The position numbers and the translations under genes were made by a program. This document shows positions 35,591-49,314 of a stretch of DNA of 64,000 nucleotides, piece by piece; the first letter of the stretch is position 1; each line of letters begins with the position of its first letter. This DNA is from Plotosus lineatus (lineage: Eukaryota; Chordata; Actinopteri; Siluriformes; Plotosidae): contig CM045729.1 of the NCBI GenBank assembly GCA_024760905.1, forward strand, positions 83,275,050-83,339,049, in the 5' to 3' direction. The notes beneath the pieces were generated by a model. It had not been told where the DNA came from. It saw nothing but the letters and a program-made list of their open reading frames with translations, and made no database searches.

Positions 35591-35900
35591 GCCTATAGCC
35601 CATCCCTCCACCAAGTGTGCTTCAGTAGTTTTAATGTAATTCTGATTGCAGTTAAGCAAACAAACACTGGTGAATACAGAACCAAGCAGTGGTGGTAATC
35701 CGGATAAAGGTATTCATGCTCTCCAACTTCTCTACATGATGGACTGAGTGTTGCAACCTGGAACTGATAAAGACTCAGATGATGCTTATGAAAATTACAG
35801 TTTTCATTGTTAAACATGGTAATGGTTGGATTTTGCCATGAGGATGCTTTTCATCAGGTCAGGGTTTGCCTCTCAAGCATCTTGAAAAAGGGGCGGGGCT
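35590..35900 (+). mobile_element. Probable Tc1 remnant
   Basis: Reads V-K-H-G-N-G-W-I-L then a stop and G-C-F-S-S around 35810-35865, a decayed K-H-G-G-G-S-x-x-x-W-G-C-F-S-S motif. Little else survives. Confidence 0.45.
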
Positions 35901-36480
35901 TCATCGTTTAACAGAACAGGCACAGGAGTAAAGCTACACTGTAGTGCTGCAGCACTAAGAACCATGTCTAATAGAGACAAATTAATGAAGACTCATGGCC
36001 AAAAGATGCCTCCTGGGACAATATAACATGTGATTTCATTGTTACTTACAAATAAAATAAATATTTTGCACATTTAAAGACTATGAGGATGCTCGATAAT
36101 GAAGTGTAGTTCAGATGCAGGTTGTAATGGTACTGGATGGGGTTTTCTGGAGATACACTGCACTTCTGGACTGATCAGTGTGTGAGAGGAATGAAACCAC
36201 TTTCCCAAATCTAGTTTGATGTAAAACACTTGGAGAATGTACATTAAACACTTTGCTGTGGACAAATGTGATTTCAATTTAAAACAAACAAACAAACAAA
36301 CAAACAAACAAAAAAACAACCAAACAAAGGGCAAAAAAAAAAAAAATCTTTACTCACGTCCATTAAATTTATACACTCATTTATATCAGAGGATATACCC
36401 AGCGGTAATATAAGAGGAACAGCTGCACCTCTGCTAATGTTTGCATGTCGGTGTTAATAGATGCTTTTCTGCTCACTATG
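35901..36480. other. Intergenic interval, (CAAA)n only
   Basis: A short AAAC-type microsatellite at 36280-36315 is the only structure seen. Confidence 0.45.
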
Positions 36481-36487
36481 ATTATAC

Positions 36488-37470
36488 AGTGGTGCTTGAA
36501 GGTTGTGAAACCTTAAGAATTTTATATATTTCTGCATCATTAGGGCCATCAGATCTTCACAAATAATACAAGAATGTTTTACTTGGTCATTTATTTATTG
36601 GGGAATCTGATCCAATGTGACATATCTGATTGTGAACCTGTAGGATTAGCAGGTAATTTGAAGGTGAAATTCAAGTCACCTGTTTTCAATCTATGGGAGA
36701 AGAATGAGTTGTGAGTGGGCACCCAGTCTGATTCAAGGAACACAGATGTGTCAAAGTGCCAACACATGTTTGTGGAAGTGGGTCATGAGACGAAAAAAGG
36801 GAGATTTCTGAGGACCTTAGAAAATGGGTTGTTGATGCTCGTCAGTCTAGAGTTTGGACTCTAGGCCAATCCACCGTAAGACAGATTGTGTAGAAATGGA
36901 GAAAAATTAAGACCTTCCCCAGGAGCGGTTGACCAACTAAGACCACTCAAAGAGCAAGGTGCATAATAGTCAGCAATGTTACAAGGGTAACCTCTAGGCA
37001 ACTGAAGACCTGTCTCATATTGGCTAATGTTCATACATTCTGAAATACGCCTGCAAATACTAAGGGAAAATATCAGGACGTCTCTCCATGAACTGAATCT
37101 CAAGAGAAAGCAGGTCATGCAGTATGACAATGCTCCCAAAGCACACAAGTCGTTCTACCATAGAACGGATAAAGAAAAACAAAGGAAATGCTTTGGAATG
37201 GCCAAGTGAAAGTCCTGACCTTAATCCAGTTGAGATGTTGTGGAAGGACCTGAAGTTCAGCCCACCAACATCCCCAAGCTTAAAATACGAAGCAAAGCTT
37301 AAATATGAATTGTTTTTGATTTTCTTCAAATACTTAACTGAAAATGTGTTTTTACATTCTAGAATTTCAACTGTTACAAACCAAGAGAGTGTTAACATCA
37401 TTCATTTAAATCTCACACTTGAAATGAAATACAATTTGAAAGGCTCTTGAGTCAAATATATCATGATCTT
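36488..37470 (+). mobile_element. Degenerate Tc1-like transposon
   Basis: The left end ACAGTGGTGCTTGAAGGTTGTG resembles a known fish Tc1 terminus. The 3' coding relic [16 protein letters not shown] at 37208-37255 is the C-terminal DDE motif. Heavily decayed. Confidence 0.75.
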
Positions 37471-37589
37471 CGAATTTAAACTTCTAAACTTGCACATATT
37501 TCACATATGTAGGCGATATAGTCGTTACATCGGTTGTGCAAGACTTTTTATGCTTTTTTAAAATCACAAATTTACCATACAGTTTATTT

Positions 37590-38560
37590 CAATAATTTCA
37601 TTAAATTTCATTCAAAATTCCAACCTGTGTGCATGCGTAGAGTAGTTTCAATGATACGAGAGGCACAACTGGCCCATTTTATTTTTAAAAGTTGTAGTAG
37701 CGATTGATTCATATACAGCACATGTATTTGGCTCGCACATGAGTTTCGATAATTTCTTGGATGACGCCTGGTTAAAGTTGCCCTCACCGGTAACACACCA
37801 CTGAATGACCACATCAGAACTCAAAAAAATCTCTTTGTTACCGTTTTTGGGTAATGGAGGCTCTGAAATGCTTGATTGCGCAACTCCAAAAGTGAAGGCA
37901 TGAGTGCCATCACACTGACACTCCAAACCTTGGTGGCTGGTGCAGGGGCAACTCACAATTCAATACAGAATCTCTCCCACTTGGTGGATTCTCATATTTG
38001 AAGGAACTGCTGGAAGATGACTTGATTTCTTGATAAATACATTTCCCTGATTCTGTGGAATGTAACACACCCCAGCAGTTCCACTCTTAGCCAAAGCATT
38101 GTAGAGGCGTTCAGCTGAAGGGACGTCATGCCCCTGGATAAGAAGCCTGTCAGCTGATCATTTCAAGAGGCCTCCTACTCCATCGGGAGTTACCTTGCTG
38201 TGGCATGCTTCAAAAGAAATTAATCCATATACCCCTTTTGAAACCATATTTCAGCAGCTGTGTACTTAACAGGATAAAAGTTTTCTTTTTGTCTGTATTC
38301 AGCGATGCCCAACAACACAAGGAATGCACCACCACAACAGAAAGATATGCAAACTTTACCCCATCAAGAATGAGATAGAGATGAGCCCAAATGGCAGGAC
38401 GGTCCTTCCCCTTTAACTGAAATTGTGCTGAAGCACATGTGCTCTGTTGCACCAACAAAATAAAGAACTTCTGTATGGAGTGTTGCTTATTGCTGATTTG
38501 GTGCAAAGTGCATTGCTTGGATTTCTGCTGCAAGCTCGCATGAATAGTTCTCTGAAAAAT
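37590..38560 (-). pseudogene. Decayed transposon-type coding relic with P-D-G-V-G-G motif
   Basis: The minus strand reads F-E-A-C-H-S-K-V-T-P-D-G-V-G-G-L-L-K near 38170-38215, then A-E-R-L-Y-N-A-L, and, after a stop, a cysteine-rich V-S-C-P-C-T-S...C-Q-C segment to 37648. A similar H-G-K-G-x-x-D-G-V-G-G sequence occurs in proteins encoded by animal repeats I remember but cannot name with certainty. Two or more in-frame stops. Confidence 0.45.
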
Positions 38561-38699
38561 CTACATGAATTAAACTTTCTTGATTGGACATACTTTGTCT
38601 TAATTCACATTAATGGGAAAATTGGCATTTGACATGAAATACGTGATGTTTGAAATGAGTCAGTTGATGTTGAAGCATCTCCTGCAGGTCTGCTAACAT

Positions 38700-38870
38700 T
38701 ACAGTCTTCTGCTTCTCCTTTTTCCTTCAGGGGCCGCCACAGCGAATCATCTGCCTCCATCTCACCCTATCCTTTGTATCTTCTTCTCTTACACCAACTA
38801 CCTTCATGTCCTCCTTCACCACATCTTCTGCCTGGTAGTTCCAACCTCAGTATCCTACTACCAAACCCCC
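38700..38870 (-). mobile_element. RTE LINE 3' fragment
   Basis: Contains the GCCGCCACAGCGAATCATC 3'-end signature in reverse and the start of the P-G-R-R coding end. Abuts a TIR element at about 38871. Confidence 0.7.
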
Positions 38871-39402
38871 CGTTATTCACGGGGGTTGCGATCCGCCCCC
38901 ACCTGCGAATACTGAAAATCCGCAAATTATTGACATGGTTTAAAAACGTATGATATTATATGCACTAAAATCTGCTTGTTAAACCCATTCTCTCGCCAGT
39001 CTTACTCATTAATACAGTAATTATCCCGGAAAATGTAGTAATAATTAAGTAAAAACTTTTTAAATTTTGTACTGTGATCATATTTATGAATAAATAAAGT
39101 GCTCAGGCTCCTTACCAGAAGCAAGAGAAGATGCGGGGCATTTGAGTGACATCATAGCGCTTAAATAATGATTAAAAATACACTAAAAAAAACGTGAATT
39201 CACAATTCCAGCAGTCACGTTGATAACATGCATGTGAAGGAGGAAAAAAAGTGGTGTACACATCATCTGCAACCAATCAGTAGGGGGTTAGAAACAGAAG
39301 CTCTCAGCCATTGGCTAAATTTCAATCACGTACCAGTAACTTCTGGAGCTGCCACTAATCCGCGAGTATACGGGGCGCGACAGGTGAACCGTGAATGGGT
39401 GG
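38871..39402. mobile_element. TIR DNA element, copy 1 (Tigger-like)
   Basis: Ends show inverted repeats: CCCGTTATTCACGG...TTGCGATCCGC on the left and ...GGTGAACCGTGAATGGGTGG on the right. No transposase. The same element, in the opposite orientation, occurs at 52492-56195, interrupted by a LINE. Confidence 0.72.
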
Positions 39403-39790
39403 TGGCCTACTGTATGTTCTTTTTTGTTCTTCACAGGGACCTTTTTCCTTTTCACCATCATTGTTTCATCATGATGGTTTCTGATACAGTTGAGTGATGT
39501 GGACATTGTCATTAAGGTTACCTTCTGCTTCTGTAGCAAACCACAATCCTTTGAGTCAGGACAAACATTATACATGCAGTCCTTTGATTCTGGAAGGCAA
39601 CTATTTGCCATGATCAAGTCTTCCATGTCCACACTCTTAATTAAGTGAGTGTGAACCTTTTCATTCCTGGATGATGCGTGCTGGATGAGCTGCCGAGAAG
39701 GGACACATTCGACAAAAGCGGGAGTAGGAGACAATAGAATGAGGGCATTCGAGGAGAAATTTCCTATGGGAGGTTTCTCAAAGTCTGTTT
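39403..39790. other. Intergenic interval, nothing recognised
   Basis: No repeat or coding signal identified. Confidence 0.4.
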
Positions 39791-39792
39791 GT

Positions 39793-39905
39793 CTTCCTTT
39801 CGGCTTTTTCCCTTTTACTTGGTAGTCACCACAGCGAATCATCGTGATTTGGCAGAGGTTTTTACGTGGGATGCCCTTCCTGTCACCAGTTAGCTGGTTA
39901 GCTGC
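39793..39905 (-). mobile_element. SINE 3' fragment (RTE-like tail)
   Basis: CTTTCGGCTTTTTCCC at its start is the reverse of the tail of the SINE at 15415; the GGTTTTTACGTGGGATGCCC segment follows. Confidence 0.65.
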
Positions 39906-39985
39906 ACTGCACTGTATGTTTTTGTATGTCTCGGTGTAATTTATGGTTTTCTCTCCTGATCTTTTTTCTTCCATCCTTCTGTCTA

Positions 39986-40920
<935 letters not shown>

Positions 40921-40921
40921 G

Positions 40922-41040
40922 GTCATTCATTTATTCATTTTCTGAAGTGCTTAATCCTAATTAGGGTCTCAAGGAGGCTGATGCCCATCTCAGCCGACTC
41001 TGGGAGGAGGCAGTGTACACCCTGGGCAATTCTGGAGGGA
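40922..41040 (-). mobile_element. SINE 3' fragment (second tail type)
   Basis: Reverse of the GATTAAGCG...CCAGCCTC tail: CATTTATTCATTTTCTGAAG, then TTAATCCTAATTAGGG. Confidence 0.65.
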
Positions 41041-41057
41041 GTTTACTTGGTAACATA

Positions 41058-42507
41058 CAGGTCCTTTAAAAAAAAAAGCATAATGTGATAAAGTTCATTA
41101 TTTTCTGTAATGTACTGATAAAGATTAGACTTTCATATAGTTTAGATTCATTACACACAACTGAAGTAGTTCAAGCCTTTTATTGTTTTAATATTGATAA
41201 TTTTGGCAAAAAGTAAAGAAAAACCAAAAATCCCTATCTCAAAAAATTAGCATATTTCATCCAACCAATAAAAAAAGGGGTTTTAATACCAAAAAAGTCA
41301 ACCTTCAAATAATTATGTTCAGTTATGCACTCAATACTTGGTCGGGAATCCTTTTGTAGAAATGATTGCTTCAATGCGGCGTGGCATGGAGGCAATCAGC
41401 CTGTGGCACTGCTGAGGTGTTATGGAGGCCCAGGATGCTTCGATAGCGGCCTTAAGCTCATCCACAGTGTTGGGTCTGGTGTCTCTCAATTTTCTCTTCA
41501 CAATATCCCACAGATTCTCCATGGGGTTCAGGTCAGGAGAGTTGGCAGGCCAATTGAGCACAGTAATACCATGGTCAGTTAACCATTTAGCAGTGGTTTG
41601 GCACTGTGAGCAGGTGCCAGGTCGTGCTGAAAAATGAAAATCTTCATCTCCATAAAGCTTTTCAGCAGATGGAAGCATGAAGTGCTCCAAAATCTCCTGA
41701 TAGCTAGCTGTATTGACCCTGCCCTTGATAAAACACAGTGGACCAACACCAGCAGCTGACATGGCACCCCAGACCATTACTCACTGTAGGTACTTGACAC
41801 TGGACTTCAGGCATTTTGGCATTTTCTTCTCCCCAGTCTTCCTCCAGACTCTGGTGCCTTGATTTCCGAATGACATGCAAAATTTGCTTTCATCCGAAAA
41901 AAGTACTTTGGACCACTGAGCAAAAGTCCAATGCTGCTTTTCTGGTTCAAAAGTGGCTTTACCTGGGAAATGCGGCACCTGTAGCCCATTTCCCGCACAC
42001 GCCTGTGTACAGTGGCTCTGGATGTTTCTACTCCAGACTCAGTCCACTGCTTCCACAGGTCCCCCAAGGTCTGGAATCGGCCCTTCTTTTTTCCTTTTCT
42101 TTTTTCCTTCCCACAGACGTCCCACTGAGGTGGCTTGATACAGCACTCTGGGAACAGCCTATCCGCTCAGAGATTTCATTCTGTGTCTTACCCTCTTGCT
42201 TGAGGGTGTCAATGATGGCCTTCTGGACAGCAGTCAGGTCGGCAGTCTTACCCATCATTGCGGTTTTGAGTAATGAACCATGCTGGGAGTTTTTAAAAGC
42301 CTCAGGAATCTTTTTCAGGTGTTTACAGTTAATTGGTTGATTCAGATGATTAGGTTAATAGCTGTTTGGAGTACCTTTTCATGATATGCTAATTTTTTGA
42401 GATAGGAATTTTGGGTTTTCATGAGCTGTATGCCAAAATCATCAGTATTAAAACAATAAAATACTTGAAATATTTCAGTTGGTGTGCAATAAATCCAAAA
42501 TATATGA
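41058..42507 (-). mobile_element. Tc1-like transposon copy 2, right TIR truncated
   Basis: Same family as 29613-31101. The left end after TA at 41056 is altered (CAGGTCCTTTAAAA). The right end stops at about 42507, some 75 bp before the expected terminus, where the RTE LINE starts. Confidence 0.9.
41331..42258 (-). pseudogene. Tc1 transposase pseudogene, copy 2
   Basis: Begins M-M-G-K-T-A-D-L-T and retains the helix-turn-helix segment that copy 1 lacks (Q-E-G-K-T-Q-N-E-I-S), but has lost bases between the two DNA-binding helices (42080-42105). Other frameshifts occur near 41815, 41765 and 41610. It keeps S-D-E-S-K-F and P-D-L-N-P-M-E-N-L-W and ends G-F-P-T-K-Y. Confidence 0.9.
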
Positions 42508-44820
<2,313 letters not shown>

Positions 44821-44904
44821 TTATAGAGTGACTCCAGACTGATGTTGTGCAGGGCTGCCCAACAGTTACCAGTTCAGTTGCAGTTATTGCTGCAAAACGG
44901 TGTC

Positions 44905-45136
44905 ATGCCAGGTACTGAAATCAAGGGTTCACTTGCTTTTGTCACTCACAGATACAGTCCATAATATTTGATCATTTTTTGTTGATAAATAAGGGACCAA
45001 GTAAAATATTTTTATCTCATTTCTTTAACTGGGATCTCGCTCTCTTCTTTTGGAATTTCTGATGATGCTTTTGATCATATTTATGCAGAAATATGTTCAA
45101 TTCTAAAGGGTTCACAAACTTTTATGCACCATTGTA
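44905..45136. mobile_element. Tc1-like terminal fragment (MITE-like)
   Basis: Ends AAAGGGTTCACAAACTTTTATGC...CATTG then TA, the terminus of a fish Tc1 subfamily; the left end is weakly similar (AAGGGTTCACTTGC). Confidence 0.5.
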
Positions 45137-45139
45137 AAA

Positions 45140-45450
45140 AGTTTTTATTTAAAGGAGTCAAATTATTCCTCGAAGTGGATGATGAGTCCTTGTTTCATTG
45201 ATCATATTTACAAAAGTACTTTATTTCCAAATCTGCCTGATTCAGTAATGCTCATCCGTATTGTGTAACAACACTAGAAACATGCATAAAGCCCAAGGAA
45301 GATCAATTACATGCAAAAAGGAAACATAAATGTTTTCAACTGAGTCAATGTGTTAATATGATTAAAGAAACTCAACTTCATCTCTAACAGCATCATTCTT
45401 TTTTCTAACTTATATGTATATATTTAAACTTTTTAAGCATTACAGTTTAT
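45140..45450. other. Intergenic interval, nothing recognised
   Basis: AT-rich without features. Confidence 0.4.
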
Positions 45451-45782
45451 TTCAGGGGTCGGCAACCTTTGCCATTCAAAGAGCCATTTGAACCCGTTTT
45501 CCACAGTAAAGAAAACACTTTGTGGGAGTCACATTTTTTTTTTTTTTGACATTTAAAATCAAATAACACTCCATATAATGTGTTTCTTTCCTTCATGTTA
45601 ATATATAAAAAACCAAAACAAAACAAAAAACAATTGTGTTGCATTGATTTAAACGACTGCAGAAACGATTAAATTACAATTCTGGTTGCAACAAAAACAT
45701 TTACATTAAAAAAAAAGATTTTGAATTAAAAAGTTACTTTCAATGAAAATTCCAATGTCTATTTGACTTCTGAAGCAGTGGT

Positions 45783-46045
45783 GGCCTGGTCAAACGTTCA
45801 ATGAAACGTTCGTTAACAAACGTTGGCCATGTCTGTCACTGTCTATGGTGAGAGGTTACATGTAAAAGAACCATTGCTGACTTTCGACAAGAGGAGCTGC
45901 AAAGCTGTCAGCATGTTTCTGCCCTGTGATGGCCTGGCGAGCCATCCACGGTGTACTCTGCCCTCGCCCGGAGTCAGCTGGGATGGGCGCCAGCCTCCCC
46001 GCCACCCTAATTAGGATTAAGTGGTTCAGAAAATGAATGAATGTG
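45783..46045 (+). mobile_element. tRNA-derived SINE (second tail type), head rearranged
   Basis: The body and tail match 33060-33300. The head is replaced by a short palindromic AACGTTC-rich stretch. Confidence 0.7.
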
Positions 46046-46107
46046 TTTGAGTCCTTCTTGTATATTTGTAAAGGAAAAAAAAAAATATCCCCCAAGTAGA
46101 GGGACGG

Positions 46108-46215
46108 GGTGCAGCCAGATGTTTTAACGGGTTGGGTAGCCTACCTCACCATCACTCCCTTGGTGCAGCCAGATGTTTTAACGGGTTGGGTAGCCTACCT
46201 CACCATCACTCCCTT
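46108..46215 (+). repeat. Perfect 54-bp tandem duplication
   Basis: Unit beginning GGTGCAGCCAGATG and ending CACTCCCTT, at 46108-46161 and 46162-46215, with no differences seen. Lies inside the hAT-like element. Confidence 0.95.
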
Positions 46216-47081
46216 CGTGGGATCTTCTTTTTCTTTATTCATTATATTAATGTTGTTTTGTCATATTTTTTATTTACAAAAACAGCAGCAACACAGAAAA
46301 GTATTTGAAGACTTATTTTAAGAAGGACCCTGCTCAACATTCTTTTCAATAATTTTAATGCTTAATACTGCACTGACCGACCAATTCTTAGAGTTAAGAC
46401 TGAACCAGACCCAGTCTTTTATTTTGTCACTGTGGGAGAGTTATTTAATTTGGAGATTGCTCTGCATAAATCAAATCTCATCACCGTCTCTTACTTCAGC
46501 TGTGATTTCCATTCCTGGAATACAAGCCCCGGCGGTGGAAAAATCTCTCTCGCTTGCTGCGGGGATGATGAGAACACTTGTTGCCATGAGCACAAGGGTT
46601 TGGAAATACCGCCGCATGCTCCCTCCACCAACACAGCAGATCAAATTTCCATCTATGTAATTTTCAACCCTAAAAGAGCATTTTTGCAAGGTTACCTGCT
46701 GGATACCTGTGGGAACCCGACTGTTGCAGGACTCTGCCTTAGGCAGATTCTCCCGTGATTCAGGTGAAAACAGGTTTAACTCTCTACCCCTTGGAACTCG
46801 GAGTGTGTCCGTGGTGAGTAAATAAGCAGCAATTTCTTTTTGCAGTAATGTTTGATTATGCTGTGGTTTTAGTATATGAAGTGCATTTGCATCCGTCAGC
46901 CCCCGTAAAGTTCATTCATTCTTTTTAAAACCACGTAGCTGCATCAGAGAGGTGAAAGAGCCACATGCCGCTCCAGAGCCGTGGGATACCACCCCCCTGG
47001 TCTATTATATAAAGGTCCTTTATATAACAAACAAACAAACAAACAAACAAAACATATATGGCTGTTGCTATTCTTTTAAAG

Positions 47082-47407
47082 CAGGGGTGTCAAACTCGTG
47101 CCACAAAGGGCCATGTGGCTGCAGGTTTTTGTTTCAACCAAGCAGCAGCCCACCTGACTTGGCTCATTCAAACAGCTGATAAGAGTCTTCAGGCATTTAA
47201 TTGGTCAGTATTTGGACAGAGCACACAGATTGACCAATCAACTGCCTGAAGATTCTTATCAGTTGTTTGAATGAGCCAGACTGACCAATCAATTGTCTGA
47301 AGACTCTTATCAGTTGTTTGAATGAGCCAAGTCAGGTGTGCTGCTGCTTGGTTGAAACAAAAACCTGCAGCCACATGGCCCTTTGTGGCATGAGTTTGAC
47401 ACCCCTG
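47082..47407. mobile_element. Palindromic hAT-type MITE, copy 2, with 8-bp TSD
   Basis: Ends CAGGGGTGTCAAACTC and its complement; long inverted arms carry GGCCATGTGGCTGCAGG. The centre has three copies of a CTGAAGAxTCTTATCAG-like block. Target duplication TTTTAAAG at 47074-47081 and 47408-47415. Confidence 0.92.
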
Positions 47408-47415
47408 TTTTAAAG

Positions 47416-48025
47416 CATTGACCAATCACTGCCTCTTGCTTCTCAGGGAAATATCCAATCAATTTCTCCCCAGGAACTTCTCATGTGCAAGTGCACAAAC
47501 CAGCAGTCAGAGTGGAACTTGCATGTGAAGGTGAGTTTGGCTTTGGAAGGACGTCCAACGACAAGGGAAGTGTTTAGCCAAAGTCCTGAAGAGAAACTAA
47601 TTTCAAATTTTGCCAGCTTTCCAGATTACCATCCCCAGTCTAACTCTATAATGAGCTGTTCGATTCTAATATAGCCATGATATGAATGTTTTAATTTATT
47701 TGTATGACTCATTAAATCAGTAGCAGCAAATTACAATAATGTTAGTGGAGTGAATTTCGCTACAGGCTCCTTCATTATCTGTTCATAATGTAGAGCCAGA
47801 GCAGTTTACAGACATCACACCGTTTAATCACGAACAACTGATGTTCATCACATGACTATTAATAAAAATGTGAATATATGGTTGAAATCAACATAATCTG
47901 GTGTACTGCATATCACTGTAGTTCACTTAAACAGGGTTAATTCAAAAGTAGAAACAAGGTGTTGAAATGGCAGATGGTACCTTTCGGGGAAAAAAAAACA
48001 AACAAAAAAAAAACAACAAGAATAT
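47416..48025. other. Intergenic interval, nothing recognised
   Basis: No supported features. Confidence 0.4.
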
Positions 48026-48853
48026 TGTACCGTATTTTAAGGACTACAAGTCACACTTTTTTCATACTTTGGCTGAAGACTTATACTCCAGAGCGACTTA
48101 TATGTGAAATTATTACATATAATTTTGTTCCTTATAATAATGTCTTCCTTTCAGCTTTTTCCCTTTTACTCGGGAGTCGCCACAGCGAATCATCTGATTC
48201 GCACGTTTGATTTGGCAGAGGTTTTTACGTCGGAACATAATTCCACGTGTTTGTTATTTTTACATTCACAACCACAAGAGGGCACTCTTGGCTTGGGTAA
48301 CAGTACCTGCTCATCCTGTACCACTGAAGAAATGCCTTCTAGCTGTGGCCTTGTACATGGGTGCTCAAGCAACGTGCCTCAGGGAGGGGCTTGTCAACAG
48401 TGCAGTTGCATCTTCACGTCCAGGTAGTTGTCAAGGAGATGAATAGAAATGACTTTGTGTGAGGACGTTCTTGGTGTTACCACTTCATGCAACACAACTG
48501 CCTCTCTATCAGAACGCAGATGACAACGTCAGAAAAGTGAATAAATTGTGAATAAATAGTGAATATATTGGTAGTAGGATGCTAATCTTGGAACTACCAG
48601 GCAGAAAGCCTAGAGGAAGACCAAAGAGGAGATGTATGGATGTGGTGAGGAGGATATGGAAGTAGTTGGCGTGAGAGAATATGCAGAGGATAGGGTGAGA
48701 TGGAGGCAGCTGATTTGCTGTGGTGACCCCTGAAGGGAACAGCCAAAAGGAAAAGCAGACGTCCAGTGTTTTTTTTTTCTCTTTATTATGCATTTTTTTG
48801 GCCAATGCAACTTGTACTCTGGAGCAACATATAGTCCAAAAAATACGCTAATA
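48026..48853. mobile_element. MITE with ACCGTATTTT-type TIRs, carrying SINE and RTE insertions
   Basis: The left end ACCGTATTTTAAGGACTA and right end TATAGTCCAAAAAATACG are inverted repeats typical of a widespread vertebrate MITE. Inside are a reverse SINE tail (48140-48250) and an RTE 3' fragment (48543-48765). Confidence 0.7.
48543..48765 (+). mobile_element. RTE LINE 3' fragment
   Basis: [13 protein letters not shown] coding end, then GCTGTGGTGACCCCTG and GCCAAAAGGAAAAGC, as at 44580-44610. Confidence 0.78.
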
Positions 48854-49150
48854 AGTTTCATGTTTTTAATCAGCTGTAAATATACTTTGCATATTTATAA
48901 CCTTCCTGGCATACACTAAGGGCCAAAAAGTTAAAGAACTGGCATGTGAACGAGATAAAATATGTAGGTTGGACTTAGTTAAACATTAGCATTAGCATAC
49001 CATTAGCGTGAGATTAGTGTGACAAATAAACTAACATGCTGGCTAGTGTGCTAATAAACTAGCTAGCTTGAGTAATGTCAATTGCATTATAGTTTTATGA
49101 AGCAGTAACAAGAAAACATACAGCGGGAATGACTACACCATTTCCATTCA

Positions 49151-49314
49151 TTACGCCTCCTCAGTGTACTTCACAGCAGTATATCCAGCACTGACAAGTG
49201 GCTCGTACTGACGTCGGCGTCTCTGCTGAGTGTACAGAACCAGAAGGAGGATAGCGATTAAAATCATGAGGCAGGTGCCAGCAACAATGAACGCGGCTGG
49301 AGACTGTACCGCAT
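49151..49314 (-). CDS. dct: dct exon 8 with stop
   Basis: Encodes the juxtamembrane region, a roughly 23-residue hydrophobic helix (A-A-F-I-V-A-G...L-V-L-Y), an R-R-R-R stop-transfer sequence, and a tail with Y-E-P-L-V and K-Y-T-E-E-A. The stop is TAA at 49153-49151. A minus-strand ATTAAA at about 48870-48865 could be the polyadenylation signal (weak). Confidence 0.95.

Larger units (their letters stand above)
45453..46998. mobile_element. Old hAT-like element carrying a SINE
   Basis: The left end is CAGGGGTCGGCAACC and the right end a decayed counterpart (AGAGCCGTGGGATACC...CCCCTG). Candidate degenerate 8-bp target copies GTTTATTT and GTCTATTA flank it. No transposase is recognisable. Confidence 0.55.

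Noticed and set aside
46358..46758. Open frames of about 100 codons on plus in the hAT-like element
   Set aside because: Overlapping frames, no recognisable motif and no splice context; not supported as coding.
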